A DNA stretch of 42,704 nucleotides from Comamonadaceae bacterium (GTDB lineage: Bacteria > Pseudomonadota > Gammaproteobacteria > Burkholderiales > Burkholderiaceae_C), in the NCBI GenBank assembly GCA_007280205.1, contig QYPX01000128.1, forward strand, positions 1 to 42,704, written 5' to 3'. Position 1 is the first letter of the stretch, and each line of letters starts with the position of its first letter. Below the pieces are notes generated by a model that was given only the letters and a program-made list of their open reading frames with translations, made no database searches and was not told the DNA's origin. Positions 8,360 to 15,575 of this stretch are shown here, piece after piece. A program made the position numbers and the translations under genes.

Positions 8360-9862
8360 ATGCCCTCACCCCTGCCTGCTGATCAATCAGATTTGCGACA
8401 AAGAGCGAAGCGCCAGTCGCAAGTTGTTGACGCGCTGTCGGCCTTGTTGCCAGCGCATGCCTTGCTCTGGCAAAACGAAGACACCACGCCCTACGAGTGC
8501 GATGGCCTGAGCGCCTACCGCCAGCGCCCGCTGGTGGTGGCCTTGCCGGAAACCCAGGAGCAGGTGCAAGCCGTGCTGCGCTGCTGTCATGCGCTGGATG
8601 TGCCGGTGGTGGCGCGCGGTGCCGGCACGGGTTTGTCCGGCGGCGCCATGCCACATCGCATGGGCGTCACACTGTCGCTGGCCAAGTTCAACAGAATTCT
8701 GCGTGTCGATCCCGTCAGCCGTAGCGCGGTGGTGCAATGCGGCGTGCGCAACCTGGCCATCAGCGAGGCCGCAGCGCCGCATGGCTTGTATTACGCGCCG
8801 GACCCGTCGAGTCAGATCGCCTGCACCATTGGTGGCAACGTGGCAGAGAACGCCGGTGGCGTGCATTGTCTGAAATACGGCTTGACGCTGCACAACATCG
8901 TCAAGGTTCGCGGCTTCACCATGGACGGCGCGGCGGTGGAATTTGGCGCCGACGCGCTGGATGCGGCCGGTTATGACTTGCTGAGCGTGGTGATCGGCTC
9001 CGAGGGCATGCTGACGGTAGCCACCGAGATCACGGTCAAGCTGGTACCCAAACCGCAACTGGCGCGGGCAATCATGGCCAGTTTTGACGATATCCGCAAG
9101 GCCGGCGATGCGGTAGCCGCCGTGATTGCCGCCGGCATCATCCCGGCCGGTCTGGAGATGATGGACAAGCCGATGACCGCCGCGGTGGAAGATTACGTGC
9201 ATGCCGGCTACGACCTGAGCGCCGAAGCTATTTTGCTGTGCGAAAGTGACGGCACACCAGAAGAAGTTGAAGAAGAGATTGGGCGCATGAGCGCCGTGCT
9301 GCGCCAGCATGGCGCCACCGCCATCGCCGTCAGCCGGGACGAAGCGGAGCGGCTCAAGTTCTGGAGCGGCAGAAAAAATGCCTTCCCGGCCAGCGGTCGC
9401 ATCAGCCCGGATTACATGTGCATGGACTCGACCATTCCGCGCAAGCGCCTGGCCGACATGTTGCTGGCGATCCAGCAGATGGAGAAGAAATACGGCCTGC
9501 GCTGCGCCAACGTCTTTCACGCTGGCGATGGCAACCTGCATCCGCTGATTTTGTTTGATGCCAGTGACGCTGACCAACTGCGCCGCTGCGAACTGTTTGG
9601 TGCCGACATTCTGGAAACCAGCGTTGCCATGGGTGGCACCGTGACTGGCGAGCACGGTGTGGGCATTGAAAAACTCAACTCCATGTGTGTGCAGTTCTCC
9701 GGTGAAGAAAACGAGCAGATGTTTGGCGTTAAACGTGCCTTCGATGGCAAGGGTCTGCTCAATCCCGGCAAGGTGATACCGACGCCGCAGCGCTGCGCCG
9801 AGTACGGCAAGATGCTGGTGCGTGGCGGCAAGCTCAGCTTCCCGGAGCTCGAGCGCTTCTAA
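8360..9862 (+). CDS. glcD: FAD-linked oxidase, glycolate oxidase subunit GlcD-like
   Basis: A 500-residue flavoprotein that would oxidise glycolate or a related 2-hydroxy acid. The N-terminal FAD_binding_4 domain includes 'VVARGAGTGLSGGAMP' (about 80-95), and the C-terminal FAD-oxidase domain has 'FHAGDGNLHP' and 'GEHGVGIEK', which hold the substrate and metal ligands of the D-lactate/glycolate group. The ATG at 8360 gives the GlcD length; an in-frame start at 8294 would add 22 residues unlike the family. GlcE and GlcF partners are not adjacent, so it may be a stand-alone D-2-hydroxyacid dehydrogenase rather than the GlcDEF subunit. It ends 22 bases from a convergent ligase gene. Confidence 0.88.
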   Translation: MPSPLPADQSDLRQRAKRQSQVVDALSALLPAHALLWQNEDTTPYECDGLSAYRQRPLVVALPETQEQVQAVLRCCHALDVPVVARGAGTGLSGGAMPHRMGVTLSLAKFNRILRVDPVSRSAVVQCGVRNLAISEAAAPHGLYYAPDPSSQIACTIGGNVAENAGGVHCLKYGLTLHNIVKVRGFTMDGAAVEFGADALDAAGYDLLSVVIGSEGMLTVATEITVKLVPKPQLARAIMASFDDIRKAGDAVAAVIAAGIIPAGLEMMDKPMTAAVEDYVHAGYDLSAEAILLCESDGTPEEVEEEIGRMSAVLRQHGATAIAVSRDEAERLKFWSGRKNAFPASGRISPDYMCMDSTIPRKRLADMLLAIQQMEKKYGLRCANVFHAGDGNLHPLILFDASDADQLRRCELFGADILETSVAMGGTVTGEHGVGIEKLNSMCVQFSGEENEQMFGVKRAFDGKGLLNPGKVIPTPQRCAEYGKMLVRGGKLSFPELERF

Positions 9863-9884
9863 AGCCCTGTGACTCCAGCTCGGC

Positions 9885-11423
9885 TTACCCGGGCAGCCGA
9901 GCGGCTAGCTCGGCGCGTATGCGGTTCTTGTCGATTTTTCCGACACCAGTTTTCGGCAGTTCTGACACCAGATCCACGGTCGCTGGCACCTTGTACTTCG
10001 CCAGGTTGGCGCGACAGTGTTCGGTGAGTTGCCCGACAGTGACGTCACCGGTACGCGGCACGACCAACGCTTTCACGACTTCACCACGATAGCTGTCCGG
10101 CACCGCCACGACTGCCGCTTCCTGCACTCCGGGGTGCAGATACAGCACTTCTTCAATTTCACGCGGAAACACACTGAAGCCTGAGACCTTGGCCATCTCC
10201 TTCTTGCGGTCCCGAATGTAGAGGTAACCATCGCTGTCAAACTCGCCGATGTCCCCTGTATAGAGCCAGCCCTCGCGCAGGGTGGTCAAGGTCTCGCCAG
10301 GGAGGTTGCGGTAGCTGGCCATGACCTGCGGTCCGCGCACACGGATTTCGCCCTTCTCTCCAACCGGCAGCACCCGCGCGCCCTCATCGGTGTCAACGAT
10401 TTCGACCAGTGTGTCCGGTACCGGCACGCCAACGGAGCCGGGTTTTCGCAGTCCATTTTGGGGATTGAACGAGATGACGGGCCCGGCCTCCGACTGGCCG
10501 TAGCCCTCTATCACCGGCGCACCGGTAGCCGCTTCCCAGCGTCGGAGCAGTTCTTCCGGCAATGCTGCCGAACCGGAGTACGAGAGATGGATGCGGGAGA
10601 AATCGGTTCGAGAGAATTGGGCCTGGCTCATCAGTCCGACGAACAGCGTGGGACTTCCGGCGAAGATGGTGATGCGCTCGCTCGCCAGAAGCTCAAAGAC
10701 CGCCTCAGGCGTGTAGCGTGGCAACACAATCATGGTGCCGCGCGCGTAGACCATGTTGTGCAGACACATGGCTGTGGCATAAACATGGAACAGGGGCATG
10801 ACGCAGAGCAGGCGCTCGCAGTCTGTGCGCGTCGGTACCAGTGCTTCGCGCTGGCTGATGTTCGTGGCAACCGAAGAATGGCTCAGGTTGACGCCCTTCG
10901 GGCGGCCGGTTGTTCCTCCGGTGTACTGGAGCGTGGCCAAATCCGCAGGGGAGGGCATCGGCTGCGGCAATTCTTTGTCCGCAGCCTCGCGCCACGCGAC
11001 CAGCCGCCTGTCTTTGGGCCCGATGCGAATGCGGTTTGGAATCGCGAACTCATCGGCAAGAAGCGAGACCACATCATGCTTTTCATCGGCATAGATGATG
11101 GCGTGCAGATCGGCATCTTCGAAAATGGTTCGCAACTCCCGCTCGGTGTACATCGGGTTGCAGGGCACGACCTGGCTTGATGCCGCATGCGCAGCGAACA
11201 TCGCCACACAGATGTCGAGCGAATTGCCCAGAACGATGCCGACGCGCTTGCCGCTGGCCCCCAGATTGACCAGTTCGTGGGAGAACCAGGCAACACAACG
11301 AAAGTACTGCGCATAGCTCAATCGTTCATCCTGGCAGACGAGCGCCTCGTGGTCTGGCGAGCGCTCAGCCGCCGCCGCAAGCATGTGCACGGCCGTCGGG
11401 TAGATATCCGGTATCTTGTTCAT
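9885..11423 (-). CDS. AMP-dependent acyl-CoA synthetase (fatty-acid ligase type)
   Basis: A 512-residue adenylate-forming ligase that would activate a carboxylic acid as its CoA thioester. The AMP-binding P-loop 'YTGGTTGRPKG' is at 167-177, the A5 motif is 'EGYGQSEAGP', A7 is 'YTGDIGEFD', A8 is 'DRKKEMAKVSGFSVFPREIEE', and the catalytic A10 lysine is Lys496 in 'TGVGKID'. It belongs with long-chain or medium-chain fatty acyl-CoA ligases, but the substrate cannot be read. The A8 loop is slightly atypical ('RDRKKEMAK' where 'GRKKDMI' is common). ATG at 11423. The MurA paralogue lies upstream on the same strand, 68 bases away. Confidence 0.9.
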   Translation of the reverse strand: MNKIPDIYPTAVHMLAAAAERSPDHEALVCQDERLSYAQYFRCVAWFSHELVNLGASGKRVGIVLGNSLDICVAMFAAHAASSQVVPCNPMYTERELRTIFEDADLHAIIYADEKHDVVSLLADEFAIPNRIRIGPKDRRLVAWREAADKELPQPMPSPADLATLQYTGGTTGRPKGVNLSHSSVATNISQREALVPTRTDCERLLCVMPLFHVYATAMCLHNMVYARGTMIVLPRYTPEAVFELLASERITIFAGSPTLFVGLMSQAQFSRTDFSRIHLSYSGSAALPEELLRRWEAATGAPVIEGYGQSEAGPVISFNPQNGLRKPGSVGVPVPDTLVEIVDTDEGARVLPVGEKGEIRVRGPQVMASYRNLPGETLTTLREGWLYTGDIGEFDSDGYLYIRDRKKEMAKVSGFSVFPREIEEVLYLHPGVQEAAVVAVPDSYRGEVVKALVVPRTGDVTVGQLTEHCRANLAKYKVPATVDLVSELPKTGVGKIDKNRIRAELAARLPG

Positions 11424-11491
11424 TGGTTCACCACTTAGAGTCCTATCTGGCGCGCCACCACAAGACGCATGATGTCACCGGTCCCGCGGCC

Positions 11492-12769
11492 TTACATCCG
11501 CCGCGTGATGCGCGCGCCCAGGCCCAGCAGCTTTTCCTCAACGCGCTCATAGCCGCGCTCGATCATGTTGGCGTTTTGCACGGTGGACTTGCCAGTGGCG
11601 CACAGCGCGGCGCCAAGCAAAGCCATGCCGGCGCGGATGTCGGGTGAGCTCAAGGTGGTGGCGCGCAGCTTGGCGCGGCCACTGATCACAACCCGGTGCG
11701 GGTCGCAGACCACGGCGCGTGCGCCCATGGCGATCAGCCGGTCCACGAAGTACAGGCGCGACTCGAACATCTTTTCGAAAAACAGCACATTTCCTTCGAC
11801 CTGGGTTGCCAGCGTGATCATGCAACTCATCTGGTCGGTGGCGAACTGCGGCCAGGGGCCGTCGTCAATCACCGGCATGGAGCCGTCGTAATCGGGTGTG
11901 ATGCGCATTTCCTGCTGGCCCGGCAGAAAAATGTGATCCTTGTAGAGTTCGATTTTCACGCCCAGCGTGGCAAAAACACGCCGGCACATCCAGTAGGAAT
12001 GCAGGTCGGTTCCTTGCACCCTGATTTCGCCTCCGGTGGCAGCTGCCAGCGCCAGATAGGACGCCGCCTCGATGTGATCGTGGCAAACCTGGTGCGTGGT
12101 GCCGCTGAGCGACGAGACACCTTCAATGCTGAGCTGATTGGTGCCGATGCCGCTGATTTTGGCGCCCATGGCATTGAGCATGTGCGCCAGATCCTGCACG
12201 TGCGGTTCGCTGGCGGCGTTGCGGATCAGGGTCTGGCCGGCGCTCACCACAGCGGCCATCAGGATGTGTTCGGTGCCGGTCACCGACGGTTCGTCGAAGA
12301 ACATCTCGGCGCCGGCAAAGGGGTGTGGCAACCAGAAATCGTAAGCGTCATCCAGAGTCATGCTGGCGCCGAGCTTTTGCAGACCGTAAAAATGGGTGTC
12401 GAGCCGGCGCCGGCCAATCACGTCACCGCCCGGCGGAAACAAGCGTGCCTTGCCGCAGCGATGCAGCAAAGGTGCAACGCACAAAATGGACGTGCGCACC
12501 TTGTTGCAAAGTTCGCGCCCGATCTCGCTGGTCTTGAGTTGCGCTACATGGATGCTGACGCGCTCGCCGCTGCGCTCCACCTTGCCCCCGAGTTCCGTGA
12601 TGACTTCGAGCATGTGGCGCACGTCGACGATGTCGGGCACGTTGTCCAGAATCACTTCCTGATCGGTCAGGATGCAGGCGGCAATCATGGGCAGAATGGC
12701 GTTCTTGTTGCCCGACGCGCGGACGGTGCCACGCAACGGTACACCGCCTTCAATTTCAAATATGGACAT
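11492..12769 (-). CDS. UDP-GlcNAc 1-carboxyvinyltransferase paralogue with Cys-to-Asp active site
   Basis: A 425-residue EPSP-synthase-fold protein of MurA type, transferring enolpyruvate from PEP to UDP-GlcNAc. MurA active-site residues are kept: Lys22-Asn23 ('GNKNAILP'), Arg121/Arg122 region ('IGRRRLDTH'), Asp312 ('FATDQM'), Arg379 ('SSPDIRA') and Arg405 ('ERGYERVEEKL'). At the catalytic Cys position ('PGGCAIG' in E. coli MurA) this protein has Asp116 ('PPGGDVIG', codon GAC at 12422-12424). Cys-to-Asp occurs naturally in mycobacterial and chlamydial MurA and gives fosfomycin insensitivity. Comamonadaceae usually carry their main murA beside the his genes, so this is probably a second copy; that is inference. 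No clear Shine-Dalgarno precedes the ATG. Confidence 0.88.
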   Translation of the reverse strand: MSIFEIEGGVPLRGTVRASGNKNAILPMIAACILTDQEVILDNVPDIVDVRHMLEVITELGGKVERSGERVSIHVAQLKTSEIGRELCNKVRTSILCVAPLLHRCGKARLFPPGGDVIGRRRLDTHFYGLQKLGASMTLDDAYDFWLPHPFAGAEMFFDEPSVTGTEHILMAAVVSAGQTLIRNAASEPHVQDLAHMLNAMGAKISGIGTNQLSIEGVSSLSGTTHQVCHDHIEAASYLALAAATGGEIRVQGTDLHSYWMCRRVFATLGVKIELYKDHIFLPGQQEMRITPDYDGSMPVIDDGPWPQFATDQMSCMITLATQVEGNVLFFEKMFESRLYFVDRLIAMGARAVVCDPHRVVISGRAKLRATTLSSPDIRAGMALLGAALCATGKSTVQNANMIERGYERVEEKLLGLGARITRRM

Positions 12770-12871
12770 AGAGGGGCCAGGTGGTCAGGGATGGGCCGAT
12801 TTTGCCACGTCACCCCAGCTTGCTGAGAGCAAGCTGTAGCTGTTTCAAAAGCTATTAAAAGTATCTCATTA

Positions 12872-12899
12872 TTGACATTGTATAAACAATGAATAAAAT
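12872..12899 (+). promoter_or_regulatory. promoter with overlapping palindromic operator for the XRE/AbiEii pair
   Basis: TTGACA (12872-12877) and TAAAAT (12894-12899) are separated by 16 bases, a near-consensus sigma-70 promoter. The palindrome CATTGT-ATAA-ACAATG (12876-12891) overlaps the -35 end and fills most of the spacer. That is the position expected for an operator bound by the XRE protein encoded just downstream, giving autorepression. Transcription would start near 12906. It lies in an AT-rich patch that contrasts with the surrounding GC-rich DNA. Confidence 0.65.
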
Positions 12900-12909
12900 G
12901 AGAATCACT

Positions 12910-13401
12910 ATGCCGGCTAAATCACCCATGACTCCAAGTGTCACCGCTGACCAGCTGACGGCGATGGGACAGCAGATTCGCGCCCACCGCAAGGCGCTGA
13001 GCATCAGCGCCACCACGGTTGCGCAGGCTGCCGGGATGTCGCGGGTAACACTGCACCGTATCGAGGGCGGGGCGCCTGCAGTCACCATGGGTGCCTACCT
13101 CAACGCGATAGCCGCCTTGGGTCTCCAATTTGCGCTGGTCAATCCGGCTGAGACGGCCGTCAAGCCGGCAGACCCAGATCGGGATGGCTGGATTCCGGCG
13201 CGCATCGAACTGGCCAACTACCCCCAACTCAAGCAACTTGCCTGGCAAGTGCAGGGCAGCGGCGAGCTGACGCCGCTAGAGGCGCTGGATATTTACCAGC
13301 GTAACTGGCGCCATGTGGATGAGCCAGCGCTGCAGCCCCATGAGCGTCAGTTGATCCATGCGCTGCGCCTGGGTTTTGGGGAGCGTGCCGAGCGTGTTTG
13401 A
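12910..13401 (+). CDS. XRE-family HTH regulator, putative antitoxin partner of AbiEii
   Basis: A small DNA-binding protein of 163 residues from the ATG at 12910. A Cro/C1-type helix-turn-helix covers about residues 18-70, with 'VAQAAGMSRVTLHRIEGG' as the helix-turn-helix core. The C-terminal half ('RIELANYPQLKQLAWQV ... ALRLGFGE') is shared, as I recall, with regulators placed before AbiEii-like genes. Earlier in-frame ATGs at 12889 and 12898 lie inside the predicted promoter and upstream of its start point, so 12910 is preferred; 12928 is another option. Its stop overlaps the start of the toxin-like gene. Likely role: autorepressor and antitoxin of a type IV-like pair. Confidence 0.8.
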   Translation: MPAKSPMTPSVTADQLTAMGQQIRAHRKALSISATTVAQAAGMSRVTLHRIEGGAPAVTMGAYLNAIAALGLQFALVNPAETAVKPADPDRDGWIPARIELANYPQLKQLAWQVQGSGELTPLEALDIYQRNWRHVDEPALQPHERQLIHALRLGFGERAERV

Positions 13402-14098
13402 GCGACCTCATCATCAGCGCATTGCGCATGTTCTGGGAGCGCTGAACGCTCCCCTGTTGAGGCAGAGCAACTGCCTGTTTGGCGGGGGCACTGCCATTGC
13501 CTTGAAGTATGGTGAGTATCGCGAGTCGGTCGATATCGACTTCCTGGTTTCCGATGTGAGCAGCTATCGCGCGCTGCGCCAACTGCTGACGGGTCCGCTG
13601 GGCATCGGTGCCCTGGTGCGCGAGGGTGCGACCGCGTTGACGCAGACGCGCGAATTTCGGGCAGACCAGTATGGCATCCGCACCATGCTTCTGGTGGCGG
13701 AGCAGAAAATCAAGTTCGAGATCATTCTGGAAGCTCGCATTGCACTGGCGACCCCAAGCGCTAAAGACGAAGTCTGCGGCGTTGCAACGCTCACGCCCCT
13801 GGACCTGGCAACAAGCAAACTGCTGGCCAATTCGGATCGATGGGCTGATGACGGTGTTTTCAACCGGGATGTGATTGACCTCGCCATGATGAAGCCGCCG
13901 CTGCTGCTGCTGCGCCAGGCCGTTGCGAAGGCGCAGGGCGCTTATGGCCAAGCTATATTGCAGGACCTTGATAAAGCACTGCAAAGACTTCAAACACGCC
14001 ACGATTGGCTGGAGCGATGCATGCAGGCGACGGCCATCCATTTGCCCAAGGCAGTTATTTGGCAGCGGCTTCGCGCGTTGCGCAGGATTTTGGTCTGA
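13394..14098 (+). CDS. AbiEii/AbiGii-type nucleotidyltransferase (putative toxin)
   Basis: A 234-residue nucleotidyltransferase-fold protein. The sequence 'FGGGTAIALKYG' (29-40) followed by 'ESVDIDFLV' (Asp47, Asp49) is the GG...DxD signature of the AbiEii family; 'IKFEI' and 'RDVIDLAMM' fit the later family motifs. AbiEii proteins are toxins of bicistronic AbiE abortive-infection and toxin-antitoxin systems, modifying RNA targets. The GTG at 13394 is chosen because GGGGAG lies 10 bases upstream and the protein then begins 'FERPHHQRI', which I believe is the usual beginning; an ATG at 13358 would overlap the regulator by 44 bases. Overlap with the XRE gene suggests translational coupling. Confidence 0.82.
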   Translation: MFERPHHQRIAHVLGALNAPLLRQSNCLFGGGTAIALKYGEYRESVDIDFLVSDVSSYRALRQLLTGPLGIGALVREGATALTQTREFRADQYGIRTMLLVAEQKIKFEIILEARIALATPSAKDEVCGVATLTPLDLATSKLLANSDRWADDGVFNRDVIDLAMMKPPLLLLRQAVAKAQGAYGQAILQDLDKALQRLQTRHDWLERCMQATAIHLPKAVIWQRLRALRRILV

Positions 14099-14116
14099 CA
14101 CGAGCACGAACACTTT

Positions 14117-15358
14117 ATGGTACTCAACTACATCTGGACCGGTTTCTTTTTGATTGGCTTTGTCGCCGCGCTGGCGCAATGGCTTTTTCTGGGTGACACC
14201 GAAGTCTTCAAACGCGTGGTGGACGGCACTTTCGAGTCGGCCAAAGTGGCGGTGATGGATATTGCCTTGCCGCTGGCGGGTGTGATGACGCTCTGGCTGG
14301 GCATCATGAAAATCGGTGAGAAGGCGGGCGCGATTGACTTCATTGCCAGGATCATTGCGCCGTTTTTTCAGCGCATCTTTCCCGGCGTGCCAAAGAACCA
14401 TCCGGCCAACGGCCACATGGTGATGAACTTCTCGGCCAATCTGCTGGGGCTGGACAACGCCGCCACCCCCTTTGGCCTGAAGGCAATGGAAAGTCTGCAG
14501 ACGCTCAACCCGAATCCGGATGAAGCCACCGACGCGCAGATCATGTTCCTGGTCCTGCACACCTCGGGGTTGACCCTGATTCCGCTGGCCATCATGGCGC
14601 AACGCGCCGTGTTGGGGGCGAAAGACCCTTCCGATATTTTCATCCCCTGCATGATTGCGACCTATGTGGCGACCGTGGTGGGCCTGATCGGTGTCGCCAT
14701 CCGCCAGCGCATCAACCTGCTGCAGCCGGTGGTGCTGGGCTGGCTGGGTGGTATCAGCGCCTTCATCATCGCCCTGGTCTGGACCATGAGCCAGCACATG
14801 AGCCGTTCTGAAATCGAGGTGTTCTCCAAGCTCAGCAGCAACATCCTGCTGTTCTCCATCATTGTGGCTTTCATGGTGGGCGCCATGCGCCGGCGCGTCA
14901 ACGTTTACGAGGCCTTCATCGAAGGCGCCAAGGGCGGTATCCAGACTTCGCTGACCATCATTCCCTACCTGGTGGGGATGCTGGTGGCCATTGGTGTCAT
15001 GCGCAATTCAGGTGTGCTGAACCTGATCGTCTCCGCCTTTGGCTGGGTCTTCACGCAACTCGGAGTCAATACCGACTTTGTTCCGGCCCTGCCGACCGCC
15101 CTGATGAAGCCCTTGAGTGGCAGTGGTTCGCGCGCCATGATGGTGGATGCGATGAAAACCTACGGCGTGGATTCCTTTGTGGGGCGCCTGGCCTGCATTT
15201 TCCAGGGCTCGGCCGATACGACTTTCTACATTGTTGCCCTGTATTTCGGCTCGGTTGGCATACGCAAAACCCGCTATTCGATACCGATGGGGCTGCTGGC
15301 CGATCTGGCCGGTGTGGTAGCCGCCATCTTTGTCGCCTACCTGTTTTTTCATGTTTGA
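14117..15358 (+). CDS. fused SpmA-SpmB-like nucleoside-recognition (Gate) domain membrane protein
   Basis: A 413-residue membrane protein made of two Gate (nucleoside recognition) domains. The first half (to about 200) resembles Bacillus SpmA, with 'NFSANLLGLDNAATPFGLKAME'-type sequence around 115-136; the second half resembles SpmB, with 'LPTALMKPLSGSGSRAMM' and 'CIFQGSADTTFY' near 330-375. In Bacillus these proteins affect spore-core dehydration, but fused versions occur in many non-sporulating Gram-negatives with unknown substrate. ATG at 14117 ('MVLNYIWTGFFLIGF') begins directly with TM1. It follows the toxin-like gene by 18 bases and precedes the peptide transporter, without an evident functional link. 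Confidence 0.87.
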   Translation: MVLNYIWTGFFLIGFVAALAQWLFLGDTEVFKRVVDGTFESAKVAVMDIALPLAGVMTLWLGIMKIGEKAGAIDFIARIIAPFFQRIFPGVPKNHPANGHMVMNFSANLLGLDNAATPFGLKAMESLQTLNPNPDEATDAQIMFLVLHTSGLTLIPLAIMAQRAVLGAKDPSDIFIPCMIATYVATVVGLIGVAIRQRINLLQPVVLGWLGGISAFIIALVWTMSQHMSRSEIEVFSKLSSNILLFSIIVAFMVGAMRRRVNVYEAFIEGAKGGIQTSLTIIPYLVGMLVAIGVMRNSGVLNLIVSAFGWVFTQLGVNTDFVPALPTALMKPLSGSGSRAMMVDAMKTYGVDSFVGRLACIFQGSADTTFYIVALYFGSVGIRKTRYSIPMGLLADLAGVVAAIFVAYLFFHV

Positions 15359-15380
15359 GGGAGGGGGTCGCTGATGCGGT

Positions 15381-15452
15381 TGTCATGCCGGACTCGATCC
15401 GGCATCCAGCGCCGCGCCACCACTGGATTGCGGGTCAAGCCCGCAATGACAA
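15381..15452. repeat. dispersed palindromic repeat (TGTCATGCCGGA...CCCGCAATGACA type)
   Basis: Two short palindromes face each other: ATGCCGGA-ctcga-TCCGGCAT (about 15384-15405) and ATTGCGGG-tcaag-CCCGCAAT (about 15427-15448). They are bordered by TGTCAT and ATGACA and by CCAG and CTGG, so the whole unit is itself an inverted repeat. This sequence pattern is a widespread intergenic repeat in Proteobacteria. It lies in the 217-base gap before the peptide-binding protein gene; no gene is seen in that gap. It could fold in RNA as a read-through barrier after the SpmAB-like gene. Confidence 0.75.
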
Positions 15453-15575
15453 ACTCTTGGCCGCAACGACAAACAGGAGGAAAACCGACGACTTTGTAAT
15501 TTCGATCTCCCAAAGTACTTGTCTTCAGATATTATTGCCGGCCAAACTGTCTAAATAAATGTGAGGAGAATCGTC

